Assembly: GCF_051014445.1 (NCBI RefSeq)
Contig: NC_135141.1
Coordinates: forward strand, 16,926,001 to 16,990,000
Reading direction: 5' to 3'
Origin: Colletes latitarsis
Lineage: Eukaryota > Arthropoda > Insecta > Hymenoptera > Colletidae
Length of the DNA: 64,000 nt
A program made the position numbers and the translations under genes. Below the pieces are notes generated by a model that did no database searches, had not been told where the DNA came from, and saw nothing but the letters and a program-made list of their open reading frames with translations. Positions 1 to 12,200 of the stretch are shown one piece after another. Each line of letters begins with the position of its first letter. Within the stretch, counting starts at the first letter, position 1.

Positions 1-43
1 CTTAATTTTCGTTAATTTTATTTTGGCCTCTAGAATCGCCCTG
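1..43. repeat. End fragment of the CAGGGTGTTCGGCCAC TIR family
   Basis: The first bases match the right end of the dispersed family (a TTTTGGCCTCTAGAAT block followed by CCCTGTATA). The expected stretch containing CCCAGGGGTGGCCGAACA is missing, so this copy has an internal deletion near its terminus, and its left side lies outside the window. Confidence 0.6.
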
Positions 44-1384
44 TATACGAGCGCGTAGAAAAGTTTTTATTTTACTGCCTGTCCTCGACACTGATCAAAG
101 GATATATTATCAGTGGTCGAAAGTTGTATCGTGCGAACGTGTTTCGCATTTAAATTTGCGCTACCGATGGGAGTGAACGAAAATACGTACGGAGTGGTCC
201 GTGGTCGACGGAAGAGACACACAGTGGGTCATGGAAGTATACGGAACGGTCGAAATTAGAAACTACAATGAACCCTTAGGAGCCGATTTAGATGTGCTAA
301 CGTTGAACTTGTCCGAGAACTTGTCAGAGTCGGGCAAATTTTATTCACGACCAACGAATACAAATTTTCGATTCATTCATAAACTTCCGTTTGCGTTTCG
401 TTCGTAAATTCATTCGTTAACACATTTTTTAAACCAACAGTTCAGCGAGCAAAAGCTAGCTAACGAGTGAATTAAAAATTTGTATTGATCATGAATAAAA
501 TATGTCCCGGCACTTATTAATAAAAAATTGTTGACAATTTTGTCACATCAACTCTGTGGTCTTTGCGCCGGCTACAGTCGTTCGGTTCGATTCAATTAAC
601 GTTTCGTCCGATCGATCATCCGCTGGCTAATTAGTGGGGAATAACGGTGGTGGCTCGGTGTGCACGACCGGGAAACAGCGACGTGGAAAAACGCGAACGA
701 AATCGCGCAGGTCAAAATATCCTCCCGCGGGATCGCGACACCGTGTACAGCATGGTTATACATATACACGTTTGCTTATTGTATTAACGTTATCTCGTCA
801 TCGGTGCGCGTTCGTGCTTCGAACTGTGCTGGTCCGCCTTTCCTACAATCTACGTACAACGAATGGCGATACACGTGTATCTCGGTGTTTTCGCGTACAT
901 TCCGTAGTAGCGTTATCCATAATGTAGTAGCTCTGCTCGCGTTGCATCGTTAAAAAGACCGACTTTTTGTTTTGCGCCACTTAGCGACGCAACCACCGTT
1001 TTCTTTGCGTCGAAGTGAATTTGCATTTTCTTGGAACTGGAACAATTTTTGCGTACACGGACAAATGAGAATATTTCTGATTGGGTCTCGATATTCTAAT
1101 GTAATGGAGAAACGAGAATACGATGTTTTTATTCTTTGCTCGAAGGACCCTAGAAGGCAGTTTCGCGACTACTTTCGTTCGATCGTTCCCTTCTTACTGG
1201 CTCCGCGACGTGACCTTGTGCACGGCAGAAAGACACGGACACGTGTTACGCGAGAGGAGTTCCGATATCGACGTTGGATCGTGAGTCACGGTCGAGATCG
1301 AGAATAGTCGGCCTAAAACACGCTTAAATTTACGATCTAATCAACTTTGGGCGCTTCGAGTTTCACGAGTCGATAAAAGAAATA
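44..1384. other. Intergenic stretch, no gene seen
   Basis: Only short open frames without recognisable domains or splice structure occur here on either strand. The stretch could include promoter or 5' UTR sequence of enok, which starts about 5 kb downstream, but nothing in the sequence shows this. Confidence 0.4.
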
Positions 1385-1665
1385 CAGGGTGTTTGGCCAC
1401 CTCTGGGATCAATTTTAATGGCAGATTCAAGAGGGCAAAATAAAACGAAAACCAAGAATAATCATTTTTTGATGGAGGCTTCGTTAAAAATTTATTAACG
1501 TTTCAAGTTTCGCCTGTAGAACGGCGTATCTGCGTACGTGCGATAGTAGTTCTCATTCAGAAAACTGTAAGGCTGCCGATACGTTAGTAAGTAGAATTTC
1601 TCCATACATGCGAAGCCTTAATCGACAAATTGCTATTCTTCATTTTCGTCTTATTTTTCTTCGAG
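1385..1665. repeat. CAGGGTGTTCGGCCAC-family element, copy B (subfamily 2)
   Basis: The left terminus reads CAGGGTGTTTGGCCACCTCT and runs into the family's GATGGAGGCTTCGTTAAAAA block at about 1470-1490. The inverse block (GAAGCCTTAATCGACAAATT, then TTTTCGTCTTATTTT) lies at 1612-1655. The last part of the right terminus is lost. The interior carries GTAGAACGG and CGATAGTAGTTCTCA, shared only with the copy at 43701-44261. Confidence 0.7.
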
Positions 1666-1960
1666 TTTCGTTTCACCGCGACGATCGACGAAATTGAAAA
1701 AACGCGTTTAGAGAGCGCCGTGTTAAAGTGGCTAGGAGGTTTTGGCGGGAAACCGAATGCCCATACCGCTAGGAGGGTTGCAGACGTTGCTTTCGAGAAT
1801 AGAACGTGCACGTGGCGTGAAAACGAGGTCGTAAGAGGGATTGAAACGACGGCGGCTTCTCTTCCGGTGGATCAACCGGAGCCGGTTTAAGTCGCCGTTT
1901 TACAGTTTTTTTCTCTGGCTAAACTCGGAGAGATATTTATTATCGTGCACTCGCGACTCG

Positions 1961-1974
1961 CAGTCAGCCAGTCA

Positions 1975-2016
<42 letters not shown>
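1961..2016. repeat. Tetranucleotide microsatellite (CAGC/CAGT)n
   Basis: About 14 tandem tetranucleotide units, CAGT-rich on the left and pure CAGC on the right. It lies in non-coding sequence upstream of enok. Confidence 0.9.
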
Positions 2017-4187
2017 ACTGGCCTAGGTCAACTTGTATCGCGGCATCTCGTCTCTTTCTAGCTTGTTGCGTCGTGTAATCGTAATGTTTAGAAACGAGCA
2101 ATTCATTTCTAATTAATACCGATTTAAACTTCCGACAGTTAAATCATGTTCTTATGAAAAAAGAAAAAACATTTTGAAACAAAACTATTGTTGCAGTTAA
2201 CTTGATCGAGAATCTGAGGACGGATCGATTGCTCATGGTATCCTTGATCGTGTTACGGATCATTGATTACCGACCACAGGTTTTAATTGGCTCACCGATC
2301 AGGTGGTCCAGATGGTGTTCAAGTTGCAGCTCATTATTTTTCTGCATTTTCCGTGACGTTCCTTTATCGTGCTAGAGTCAAATTATTATTTTCTTTTCGA
2401 TCAGAATCGTTTTTATTTCTACCAAAGAAATTAAAACGATAGATACAGGAAAAAATATATGATGCAATGGAAATAAATGTTTTGTTCATTCTTTTATAGA
2501 AAATTACAGTAAACTTTCAAAAATTCAGTCGAATAAATTTTGTACAAGTCTTACTAGAAATTACAAATGGGCCATTTTGACTGGTTTGGTAGTTCTAGTG
2601 ATTGATCGTTAATTCTTGTTTGGTAGCACATTAAATGTTTAGAAACGTTTCGGTAGACCACCGGGTTCGGTTTCTTTAATCGTTACTTAACAGTGTCCAC
2701 AATGCGTTTTCCTTGCTTGGCGTTGTTTGGCCTCGGCGTTGAGAAATCGAAAGAGCTTGACCAGGAAGGCAAACTATGAGCATTCGCGCGTAAACTTACT
2801 CAATGTGCGATGCCTGTAATTATTGCGTGGCAGCGGAATTTCACCAATGGTTAACAGAGAGAACGAAAACTGTTGTCGACAAGATCAAGCGTGTGTGACT
2901 GTTTTACGGTAATTTGTATTTGGTACGGTGATTTGATACGATTTGCTTGCATGCTTATCCGAAGAGGCGACAAGTAAGTATTAACCCCTTGATGTACTAT
3001 TTAATTACAAAGAATGACCACGAAAAAGAATAGATTTGTTTTTACGAATACCTCGTGAATGGAAAAATGTGTCGATTTTAGTATGTGAGACTCGATGTAG
3101 CCTCATGATTGTGAAACTTGACATCAACAACTTGTAACGAGTCAGACTCGTCATTGTACGGCAAGGGGTTAAAGATTCGTTAGTATGCATTGAACTTTGA
3201 AAAACTGCTCGTTTCGTTCTCCGTTTAATAAACTGTTTTACAACAATGTTTTATTCGTCGTGGATAACAGTATGTGTCTGTTGCTCGATGACGATTTACG
3301 TGTCTAAAACGAGCAACGGGATAACGGTACTGGCATTTCGTGGACTATTTAGAGAATTTTACGTTTCAGCGGCAGAGTCTCTAAGAAAAATGAAATCTTC
3401 TATTTGTATTTCGTTAACGAAAAAAAGAACAAGTTGGTAATTGCGTGTTTGTGCGTTTCTACGAGCGCTACGATCGACTTAACAAGCCGCGTGCTTATAG
3501 GTCGATCCACGTTACGCAATACCACCGGCGAGTATAGTGATTTTTAAATATTTCTCTCCCTTCCATGTGCCCGTACCTTCTCGAGCTTGCTCCCGTCGAG
3601 GAGAAAGTTCGTCGTTCAGGGGAAAATCGGCCAATCGTTCGCTACCAGGCTGAAAATTGGTCGGTTTCAAGCTCACGATGATGCTTGATACGTATTATAC
3701 CGTCCTTTGTCACTTACGCAACATCATCTTTCGTCGATGGTTGATCTAAACAATTGTTTCTCTTCGACGAAACTAATTTGGTCGAATAATTTGTACCGTT
3801 TCCCGAAACCCTGGAATACGTTTCGACTAATACTCGGCGCACGTTGTCGTAACTGAAAACAATACTCTTGGCCGGCCAGGAAACCGATCGATAAACGTCG
3901 CTCGCGTCCCTCTCCCATGCTAATCACAATCGTGTATGTTGCACCGCAATAAAACGCGTTTCCAAATCCGAAACTCATCCTGGAGATTGCTTTCGCTGGA
4001 CATCCAATCAACCCTCGTGGGACAGGGTGAATTTTAACATGCATTAAGATTTTGCAAATACGAATGCTATATGTATTTACGCTTTGAAATAACTCCTTGA
4101 CGTTGAAGGTCGGCGACCTGAACAGTTTCGTCCGTGCCAACCAAGATCGTATGTACAGTTCGTACGAGCAAACTGATGATAAATATA
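2017..4187. other. Intergenic stretch, no gene seen
   Basis: AT-rich sequence with no supported exon. A minus-strand open frame of 178 codons at 3724-4260 is the longest, but it begins inside a repeat terminus and shows no domain or protein-like composition. Confidence 0.4.
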
Positions 4188-4545
4188 CAGGGTGTTCGGC
4201 CACCATGGGAAAAATTTTAATGGGAGATTCTAGAGGGCAAAATAAAACGAAAATCAACAATACTAATTTGTCGGTGGAGGCTTCGTTAAAACGTTATTAA
4301 CGTTTAAACTTCCGCCCGTACTGAATTTTTTTCTCGATAGTGGGTAGGATTTCAGGGGTATGTGTATTCACTAAAAATTATTGTAATTGAACCCCGCAAC
4401 CAAAAATAATTTTTTCTGAATGATTTGAAATTTTTTCATTTAATTCATTATTTAACTTTTTAATGTAGCCTCAATCACGAAATTGATATTTTTCATTTTC
4501 GTCTTATTTTGGCCTCTAGAATCTCCCATGGCCGAACACCTTCTG
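4188..4545. repeat. CAGGGTGTTCGGCCAC-family element, copy C
   Basis: It starts with CAGGGTGTTCGGCCACCATG just after ATATA and ends with CCATGGCCGAACACCTTCTG, giving near-complete terminal inverted repeats of roughly 100 bp. Between them lies one copy of the internal module (GGGGGTATGTctATT..., AAAATTATTGTAATTGA, CAACCAAAAATAATTTTTTC). Confidence 0.85.
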
Positions 4546-4900
4546 TGCAGATGCATCAACGGAAGTCTATAGTATTGGTGTATCCTGAAATTTAGTCGCC
4601 GTACTTTTCCACGCTTTACAAAACTTTATTAGCGAAAATAGAGTTTACTCAATATCGATGTATGATATAAATCTTGGACAATGATACGTATTCAATTTAT
4701 TATTTTCAATTACCGTTACTAAATATATAGGTTTTCATTTAAAAAAAAACAACTAAGCCAGATGTATTTGATCCCCTTGAAACTAAAAAATTTTTGCCAA
4801 AAATGTTGTTTTCCAGAATTTTAGATTTTAAGTTTTTAAATGAACATTCTGTATATGAAATATGTTATCTCAGTTTTCTTTGGATATGTTGCAGTATATA
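4546..4900. other. Intergenic stretch, no gene seen
   Basis: AT-rich sequence between two repeat elements. No coding or RNA feature is visible. Confidence 0.4.
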
Positions 4901-5199
4901 CAGGGTGGTCCATGCAACATGTGCAGTTCTGTAATTTTCAAAATATGCGTTGCACGAAACAATTTCGTATATAAAAGTTGCATAGTTTAAAGGATTACAT
5001 TACATATTGCATTTACTTTTTTTTATAGGTGGAGGCATTTCTGAGATTTCAAGGTTAACTTTGGTTTTTTAAATAGAATAAAAATAAATATACTACGTAA
5101 TGTATCCCTTCAAACCATGCAACTTTTCTACATAAAATTTTTTCGTGTACGCGTATTTTGAAAATTACAGAGCTGCACAAGTTGCGTGTACCACCCTGT
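4901..5199. mobile_element. 299-bp MITE with TIR CAGGGTGGTCCATGCAAC
   Basis: The left end reads CAGGGTGGTCCATGCAACAT and continues GTGCAGTTCTGTAATTTTCA. The right end is its inverse (TGAAAATTACAGAGCTGCAC ... TACCACCCTG). Both ends abut TATA, so the target duplication is TA or TATA. There is no coding capacity. The terminal CAGGGTG is shared with the other family in this window, but the rest of the TIR differs. Confidence 0.85.
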
Positions 5200-5478
5200 A
5201 TATTGCAATATGTTTTCTTTGGATATGAAAACTGAGATTAGGCCTCCTATCACAAATTTTCAACCATTGGGATATGCATTTAAGCAAAATGCATATTATA
5301 AAATCTTACAAATAAATCCTAAAGCTAAAATAAAAAATTTGCATTTGAGCAGAATGCATATCGTAAAATCCCAATGTTTAAAAATTTTTTATAGGAGTGG
5401 GACAGTTACTCCCTCATCACTTCCGAGCCTCCGGGTGCACCGACAGACGAAACGGCTCTTAAACGTTTCGAACGCGTG

Positions 5479-5515
5479 TTAAGGGGTGAGACCATTGTAA
5501 AAACCTGAAATAAAG

Positions 5516-5548
<33 letters not shown>

Positions 5549-5989
5549 GATGGATGGATGCAAAAGTAAGAGGATAATAATATCGAAGAATGTTATTAAC
5601 CATGTCGTTAAGTGTTAAAAAAAAAAATATTTATTCAAAAATGGTATCTGGAAGAAAACAAAAAATTTTCTCTTAATCTACATGATTTTCGAAACATTAA
5701 TTTTTGTGTGATTGGCGAGCATTTGAGATAGAAAGTTGAATTTTGTACAAAAAATGGGGCAATCATTTGTCAATAAATAATGTTAAAATTAACTTATCGA
5801 AGGTCCCCTACGTATTTCTGAGTGTCATTTTTTGTTTGTCACGACTCGCGAGAGTGGCTTCAGCGCCGTCATTTTGCACTATTTTTGAATACAACATTCT
5901 TGAATATTATTATCCTTTTCTTTTCCATCCATGAAAAAATCGCAAAAAAACGCTTCATTTCAGGTTTTTACAGTGGTCTTACCCCTTAA
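5479..5989. mobile_element. TTAA-flanked inverted-repeat element (piggyBac-type MITE candidate)
   Basis: The left end reads TTAAGGGGTGAGACCATTGT and continues AAAAACCTGAAATAAAGC. The right end is its inverse (GCTTCATTTCAGGTTTTTAC, then AGTGGTCTTACCCCTTAA). TTAA occurs at both outer edges, the target-site duplication typical of piggyBac elements. The interior is non-coding and contains a T-tract at about 5518-5547. It ends 311 bp before the enok start codon. Confidence 0.7.
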
Positions 5990-6299
5990 GGCTAAAGAAA
6001 ATGATTCGCAAGACGCATTGGTAGAATCTGACGAGAGACTGGTGTGGTTCTGGTTTCAGGGTCAGCGTAAGAAACGCGTGGTAGTGATTAACCCGCGCGA
6101 GGGAGGAGGAACGAGTCTCTACAAAGGTCCCAGCAGGCCGAAGCGAAGCAGGCGCAGGATGTGAATGACGTGGCCGTGACACGACCGACCCGGAGGCGCT
6201 CGAGCGTTGTCCACCGGGTGTGTATACCCTGGCCAGGTACGTGGTAGTCGCCACCGCCGCCGCCGCCGCCCTCGTTGGCAGACGGCCGACGGAGACGAG

Positions 6300-9200
6300 A
6301 TGGACGAACCGGAGTCCGCGGAAACGTGGTCGACCTGGTTTCTGGACGCGATCCGTAAGATTCGCAGCCAGAAACAGAGGCCGAGCGTCGAACGGATATG
6401 CCACGCGATTCGTCAGCATCACAACTTCCACGAGGAGGAGATCGCGGAGCATCTAGAGGTCGCCGTGAAACGTGGTGATGTGCTCAAGATCTTCAATAAA
6501 GGACAATCCTCGTACAAGGATCCCGGGGGCTTGCAGTCGAAGCCGCTCAAGGTCGGCAAAGCCTCCGATCTCAGCAAGGTGCTCGGCAAGGCCGTCAGAG
6601 AACTCGGCGAGAGGGAAGGCTCGACCCTGAAAACCATCGAGAAATACATCAGGCAGAGCCATACGGTCGAAGAGGAGGCCGAGGGAGACTTGAGGACGGC
6701 TCTAAGACTGTCCGCGAAAAGAGCAGCTGATCGAGGTCTCGTGATTCAGGATGGCAGGCTCTTCCGGCAACCGGACAGGCCACCCTATCTCAAGAAGCTT
6801 GGGGGGGACAACGCTTACGTCCCACCACCGGACCCACCTATCCCCAAGGTGAGTCATTTTTATTAATTCCTCTTTTCATTTATCAACGGGCCCAGTACCC
6901 CGTACCTAACCTAACAGGACTCCAATACTTGAATGCAAACTTTGCCCATTGCATTGTTAACCACCGGTTAGGAATAGTCGCTTAACATCAAACGCCATGT
7001 CTTCTGTTTGAGACAAAAGCAGATCGTTCGTAAGATCATTAGAAAACAAATCAACCATAGAAACGCAGACGGACATTCGAGGGCGAGTATCGCGATCAGG
7101 ATGGCCAAGCGTGGAACCGGGTCCCCGTTGGTGTTGAAAAAAAAAGAACAGAAAAGGAGTCTATAACAACGGGATAGCGGTTCGACTATGACTTGTCAGT
7201 AGGGGAACGCGGCCGTTTCTTAATCCTCGAGTCTCGAGTTTTAGTCGCTTGATCGTCCCCTTACGGGTCCTAGGCAGAGATGGGCAAAAGTCTAATCTGA
7301 ATAAAAAATTTTGAATAACATAGAACAAGTAAACAACTTTTGATGTATTATTTCTTCGATACAAATTACAATCTGAATTATAGAAATCACGTTGAACGAT
7401 TGAAAGCTTATCCGATCTTGTTGGGGCAATTTCTTTCTTCTACGGAGAAAATGTTTAGGAATCAATAACCTTGGGAATGGAAGATATCCTGCGGTCCACG
7501 CTTAACCTGTGCGTACAGTGGTTGAGATCTACTATCGCGATATTCTCTCGTCTCTTTCACGCTTCATTTCGCGCACAGCCTTTCCCTCATTCTCTTAACC
7601 AGTTAATGTCACTAGTTCAAGCTACGAGTATACACTTGTCCGCCTTCCAATGAACGCAAATCAAATATGTGTTTTGTTAAATATTCTACAAGTATACACG
7701 GTCGGAGACTGCGGTGACTTGCACCTGTTCCGCAAGTGCAAAAATGCCGATCGTATCTGGAACAGAGGAAGACGAATGATCTCGAGTTTCGGAACCACCT
7801 GTGTTGGACAAAGCAGAGAGCAACTGTTGCGCGAATATTGCGAGAATTTTCACGGCCTTGAACTCGGGAGAGCACGTTCGCATTACCCGAGTCTGGTTTG
7901 GTTAGAACTGTACCTACGTGCAAGAGAACTGATCCGTATCTGCGTCTCGTATTTAAATTTATTTGGTATCTAAATCGCTGGTCCGGTGCTGGCAGCTAAT
8001 TTGTATCGATTATAAACGATCGTAAGTGATTTTGCTTCGCTCTTTCGTGGGTGTCCTTCCATCTTCGTCTTTGCATATTCACGAGTACTTTGTCACGAAA
8101 CTCGTCCGCGAAGCGACGATCGCGGTGTAGATTCTCGCTTTCCATCGACTCGCTCGTCCTGGGTTCACCTCAGGTCAAACGTCGCGGAGCAAAAAGCAGT
8201 CCGCGAGTTCCCGGTCGGCCCGCAACGATTCCCATTAATCTCTGCAAAACGATCGGCAAGGCTCGTTCAGTATGCCGTGTCTTTCTCCTCGCGAAGAGCC
8301 TCAAGTTTCGTTCGCACGAGAGAAATTTTTCCCGATCGCTCTCTCGCGGTCGACGTTAATCGCCGCTCGAGAGAAGGTGAACGATCATTGTTCACCTTTC
8401 CTCCGATTGCTCCCGATTCCGCCCGACTCACCTTTGGGATTAACTCGAGTCGATATTGAATTTTGTCGCCGTATTGGAAATAGCTGGAGACGAGCTACAT
8501 ATCTCTGCAGACAGAGTGTACTGGGTGCCTAGTAATTAAAGGAGTGATTTCTTCGTACTTACGTACGAGACTTGGAAAATTAAACAAATTTCAGTGGCTC
8601 GGTACACAGTTTGTCTGCCATATTGGTCGTCGATCGGTACAATTCGAATAGAAACTGAAAGAGGTGACGTTAAGAAAAAGAGTAATGAGTCGACGCGACA
8701 GTGCATTTCCAGGGCATGACTCACGAATTCATAACGGCGCAACGAAGAAGATATGTAGAAGGTAAGAATAATCGTCGTAATGAAAACACACCGCTGAATA
8801 ATAACGGATCGTTTCATAGTTTCTCGAGGTGTTCGAAAGGGATACAGTACTTGAATGTATATTTATACTATGTGACCAGACTCAGCTGCACTCATTTTCC
8901 TGAAAGATGTATCAAATTTCAAATATTTCGTATTAATTAGACACGCGTGTAATTCATGAAATAAAAAAAAAAAATCAGAATTTGTGTCCGGTACTAATAA
9001 TCTTATTCGCAATTTTAACGAAACGACGGTGGAAAGTGGTTGTACAGTTTGTGGTGCGTTGCATTGTAATTTTGTGCATCCGATGACATGATATTATAGA
9101 AAAGCTGGCAAAGATGGTCGGTCGAGCATCGCGCGCGAATCAACGAGGAAAATATTACGCGCTCGTTACGGTCCTTTCTTCGTGCGGCTGGCGAGTCACG

Positions 9201-12200
9201 CCGCGTGCCCACGCCTCAAGAAGTTTAGAAGGGGTTTGGCGGGCGGGAGGGGCAACTGAACAGAGGGGAGAGGCTCAGGACGATGTGCTATCTCGGCCAA
9301 CTTCCGGCGACTCGTTTGTATATCGCTTCTCTTATTGATCCTCCGCGCGCACGGAATCACTCCAACTTCTCTTCCGTCTCTGTCGTGCCTCCCCCCTTCG
9401 CTCTCGCTTGCTTCCCCCTCCAAGTACCTTTGCGTTCCTGACGACCGCGTTTTATGCGTGTCAGGCCGCAGAGAGCGCGGAAAGTTATAGAACGGTCGCG
9501 TCGACGCGATTTTGCTAATTCTCTTTCTCTGTCTCTTCCAAGTGGTTCTGGGTTTCACCGCTACGCGTCGCTACCTGCTGTCCGCAACTTGGTTTCCCGC
9601 GCTTTTACGTTAACCCTTTCTCTGTATCGTTCTCTGTTCATCACGATCGATCGACCGTTGGATAATGACGGATCTCCATCTTGCTTACTGCTTGCGCATA
9701 GAAAATCGATCTTGGAATACTACGAGATTGGTAGGATATCTTACAGCCTTGGAAAATGATACAAACGGTGATGTTTAAAAGCGAAATCTACGTTAAATTT
9801 AATCTACTATACAGAGTGCCCAAAAATAGATGAGTAACACTTATTAATACTAATTACGTTTACAGTGTTTATATCAACCGGAATGTGGCATGCCAGAAAA
9901 AGAAAGAGGGATTACCTCGAACAGTTAGTAAAGTCCTTTTACCATTAGCAGATTTTTAAAATTTACAAAGAGAATTTGATCGATTGTCAAGAACCGTTGA
10001 TGTCAAATAATGATAGAAATGGTTCGAAATGCGAGATGAGTCATCCGTTGCAAGGGGATTTTCCGTATGCGCAGGCTATGACATTAAAACAGTAGAGACT
10101 CGAAAGGAAGGCATCGTGGAAACGTCACGCGTAAAGACGCGGTTCAGCGAATCGCCCAATCGCGTAACAGTTACTCTACGATTGGTCGTACCTCGTCGTC
10201 GAGCAACAGGTCGTTGGTCCGAGGAATGGAGCCTGATCACGTGTGTTCCGTTGGAAGAAATTCCTTCCCCTGCTGGTTTCTGTAGCCACTCCGAACTCGA
10301 TGGAAATGTCACTTTGTGACAACTGTTTGAAAATGTTTGGAGGATACTTGTCGTACCAAAGTTTTCTGAATTATATGTATGTAGAATCGAACTCGATAGC
10401 AATTAGGCTCCATTTGTTATAACAATTCCTCTCAAACAGTCGAATAATAACGGCCGCACGGTGCATCGGTTTTCCAAGTTGCATGCAGGATTACATAACG
10501 TAAACGCTTGTTCGACGACATCGTGTTTTGAACAGTTTTTTATGAGTTTGTAAAGCCATGTTCCCACGTTGCGAAACGCGTGGCGAGAAGATACTCGTAG
10601 CAGTTAACAATTAGTACTAGTTGACGTGATAACGAACGAGCTCGAAGCGCTTGAAAAATGTAGCTGTTTAAAAACAGCGCACCATGACGTTTCGTGTGGC
10701 ATGCATTAGTCGAGCGAGAACGTGGCTTAAGAGTTGCTTGACTGATATCTTTCCGAAGAAAGCGACGAGTGAAAATATCGATTATGATACGACGAGCGAT
10801 TACACTCGCATATATTTGTAATGTCGTTTTCTCGGTGAATGTCGCGAGTAGACGGGAACCCAGACGTTAGATAGTTATCCAGCCGCGTTTTTATTTCTTT
10901 CACAATTTCGAAAGTTGTTTCCACAGTAGGAATGGTTTCATTCTTTCGCATGTGTGTTCGATATCGGGCAAGCGTGTCTCCGAGACTGGTGGCGGGCACA
11001 GTTTTAATAAGATGCACCCTCGTTGATGCGGAGATATACTAAACCTAGCCTGCATTATTACCGGAATGAATAATTATGTTTTACGATACGCAGTCGGTCG
11101 TCTTTCATATGCATCGCGCGTAATGCAAGGCCCCGCAAATACATAGAAATTTACGCACCCACCGTGAAGGTGCTCCACTGCTGTATACGTGGTGATAAAG
11201 AATGGCCCGATCGACCTTACCTCTAATAACACCTTTCGCAACAACGTGGTAACCGTATGGGCAACAATTTCGCGTACCATATTACATCGACTTTTCAATC
11301 TCGGTCCATTTCGCGGAAAGGTCCGGCAACTGGTCATCGTTAATGGGAAAGAAAAACTATAATTATTCGATGATAGACGTGTATCGTGCAATAGGATAGC
11401 GTCATAGACACCCTTAAAGTTTTTAATGTTTTCGAACTGACGATGAGCGTGAACGCGATAACTATAATTGGCTAGGTGTATAATTATCCGAATAAGGAAC
11501 CTGGAGTGTATACATATACCACGCAAAGAGGACAAGAGGTCGCAAAGGGCTAACGCAAGGGTATAATATCTCGCGAATTGACCGAATAATATTAATTGAA
11601 TGTTGGACGAAGCGTTGACGCGTTGGTTGGTTTTCTCTGTCGCAGTTGCCAGCTCCTCTACCGATTTGCAGAGAGTGTCTCGGCGCGACGATAGCCGGGA
11701 ACAACAACAACACGAAGCGTTCCGCCGCAGAGAAACTCAGCAGGTGTAGTGTGTGTGGCGCGGCGCTGCACAACTCATGCGCACCGCCGGAACTCTCGAT
11801 CCTTGTGGACAGGGGCATAACGTGGTCCTGCGACGACTGCTCGCCGACATGTGCTGGCTGTCAGTTGGAACGGGAATCGCAGAACTATCTGGTAAAGTGT
11901 GCCGGGTGCGTCAAGTGTTACCATCCCACCTGCTTAGATCCCGCGCTCGACAAAAAGAACAAAGCACCCTGGAGGTGTCGACACTGTCAAACGGCACATA
12001 CACCGGTGTCCAAGGATGATGGGAAAAAGAGTAAAACACAGGAGACGGGATCCCTCGACGACACGCCGATCAGTGCGAGGAAGAGACTTAGCAAGTTACG
12101 TGAAAATAGAAAGTAAGAAAATATACTGGTATAAAGACTGTTTTGCCCTTTATGATCCGTCTGTCTCACGCAACGACATATAGTAGTATGTACCGAGATC

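Noticed and set aside
3724..4260. Minus-strand open frame of 178 codons
   Set aside because: It begins inside a repeat terminus, has no domain, and no splice partner was found.
9800..9850. ACAGAGTGCCCAAAAATA, resembling a Tc1/mariner-type terminus
   Set aside because: No matching inverted end was found nearby.
11074..11535. Minus-strand open frame of 153 codons inside enok intron 1
   Set aside because: No recognisable domain or coding bias. Probably chance.
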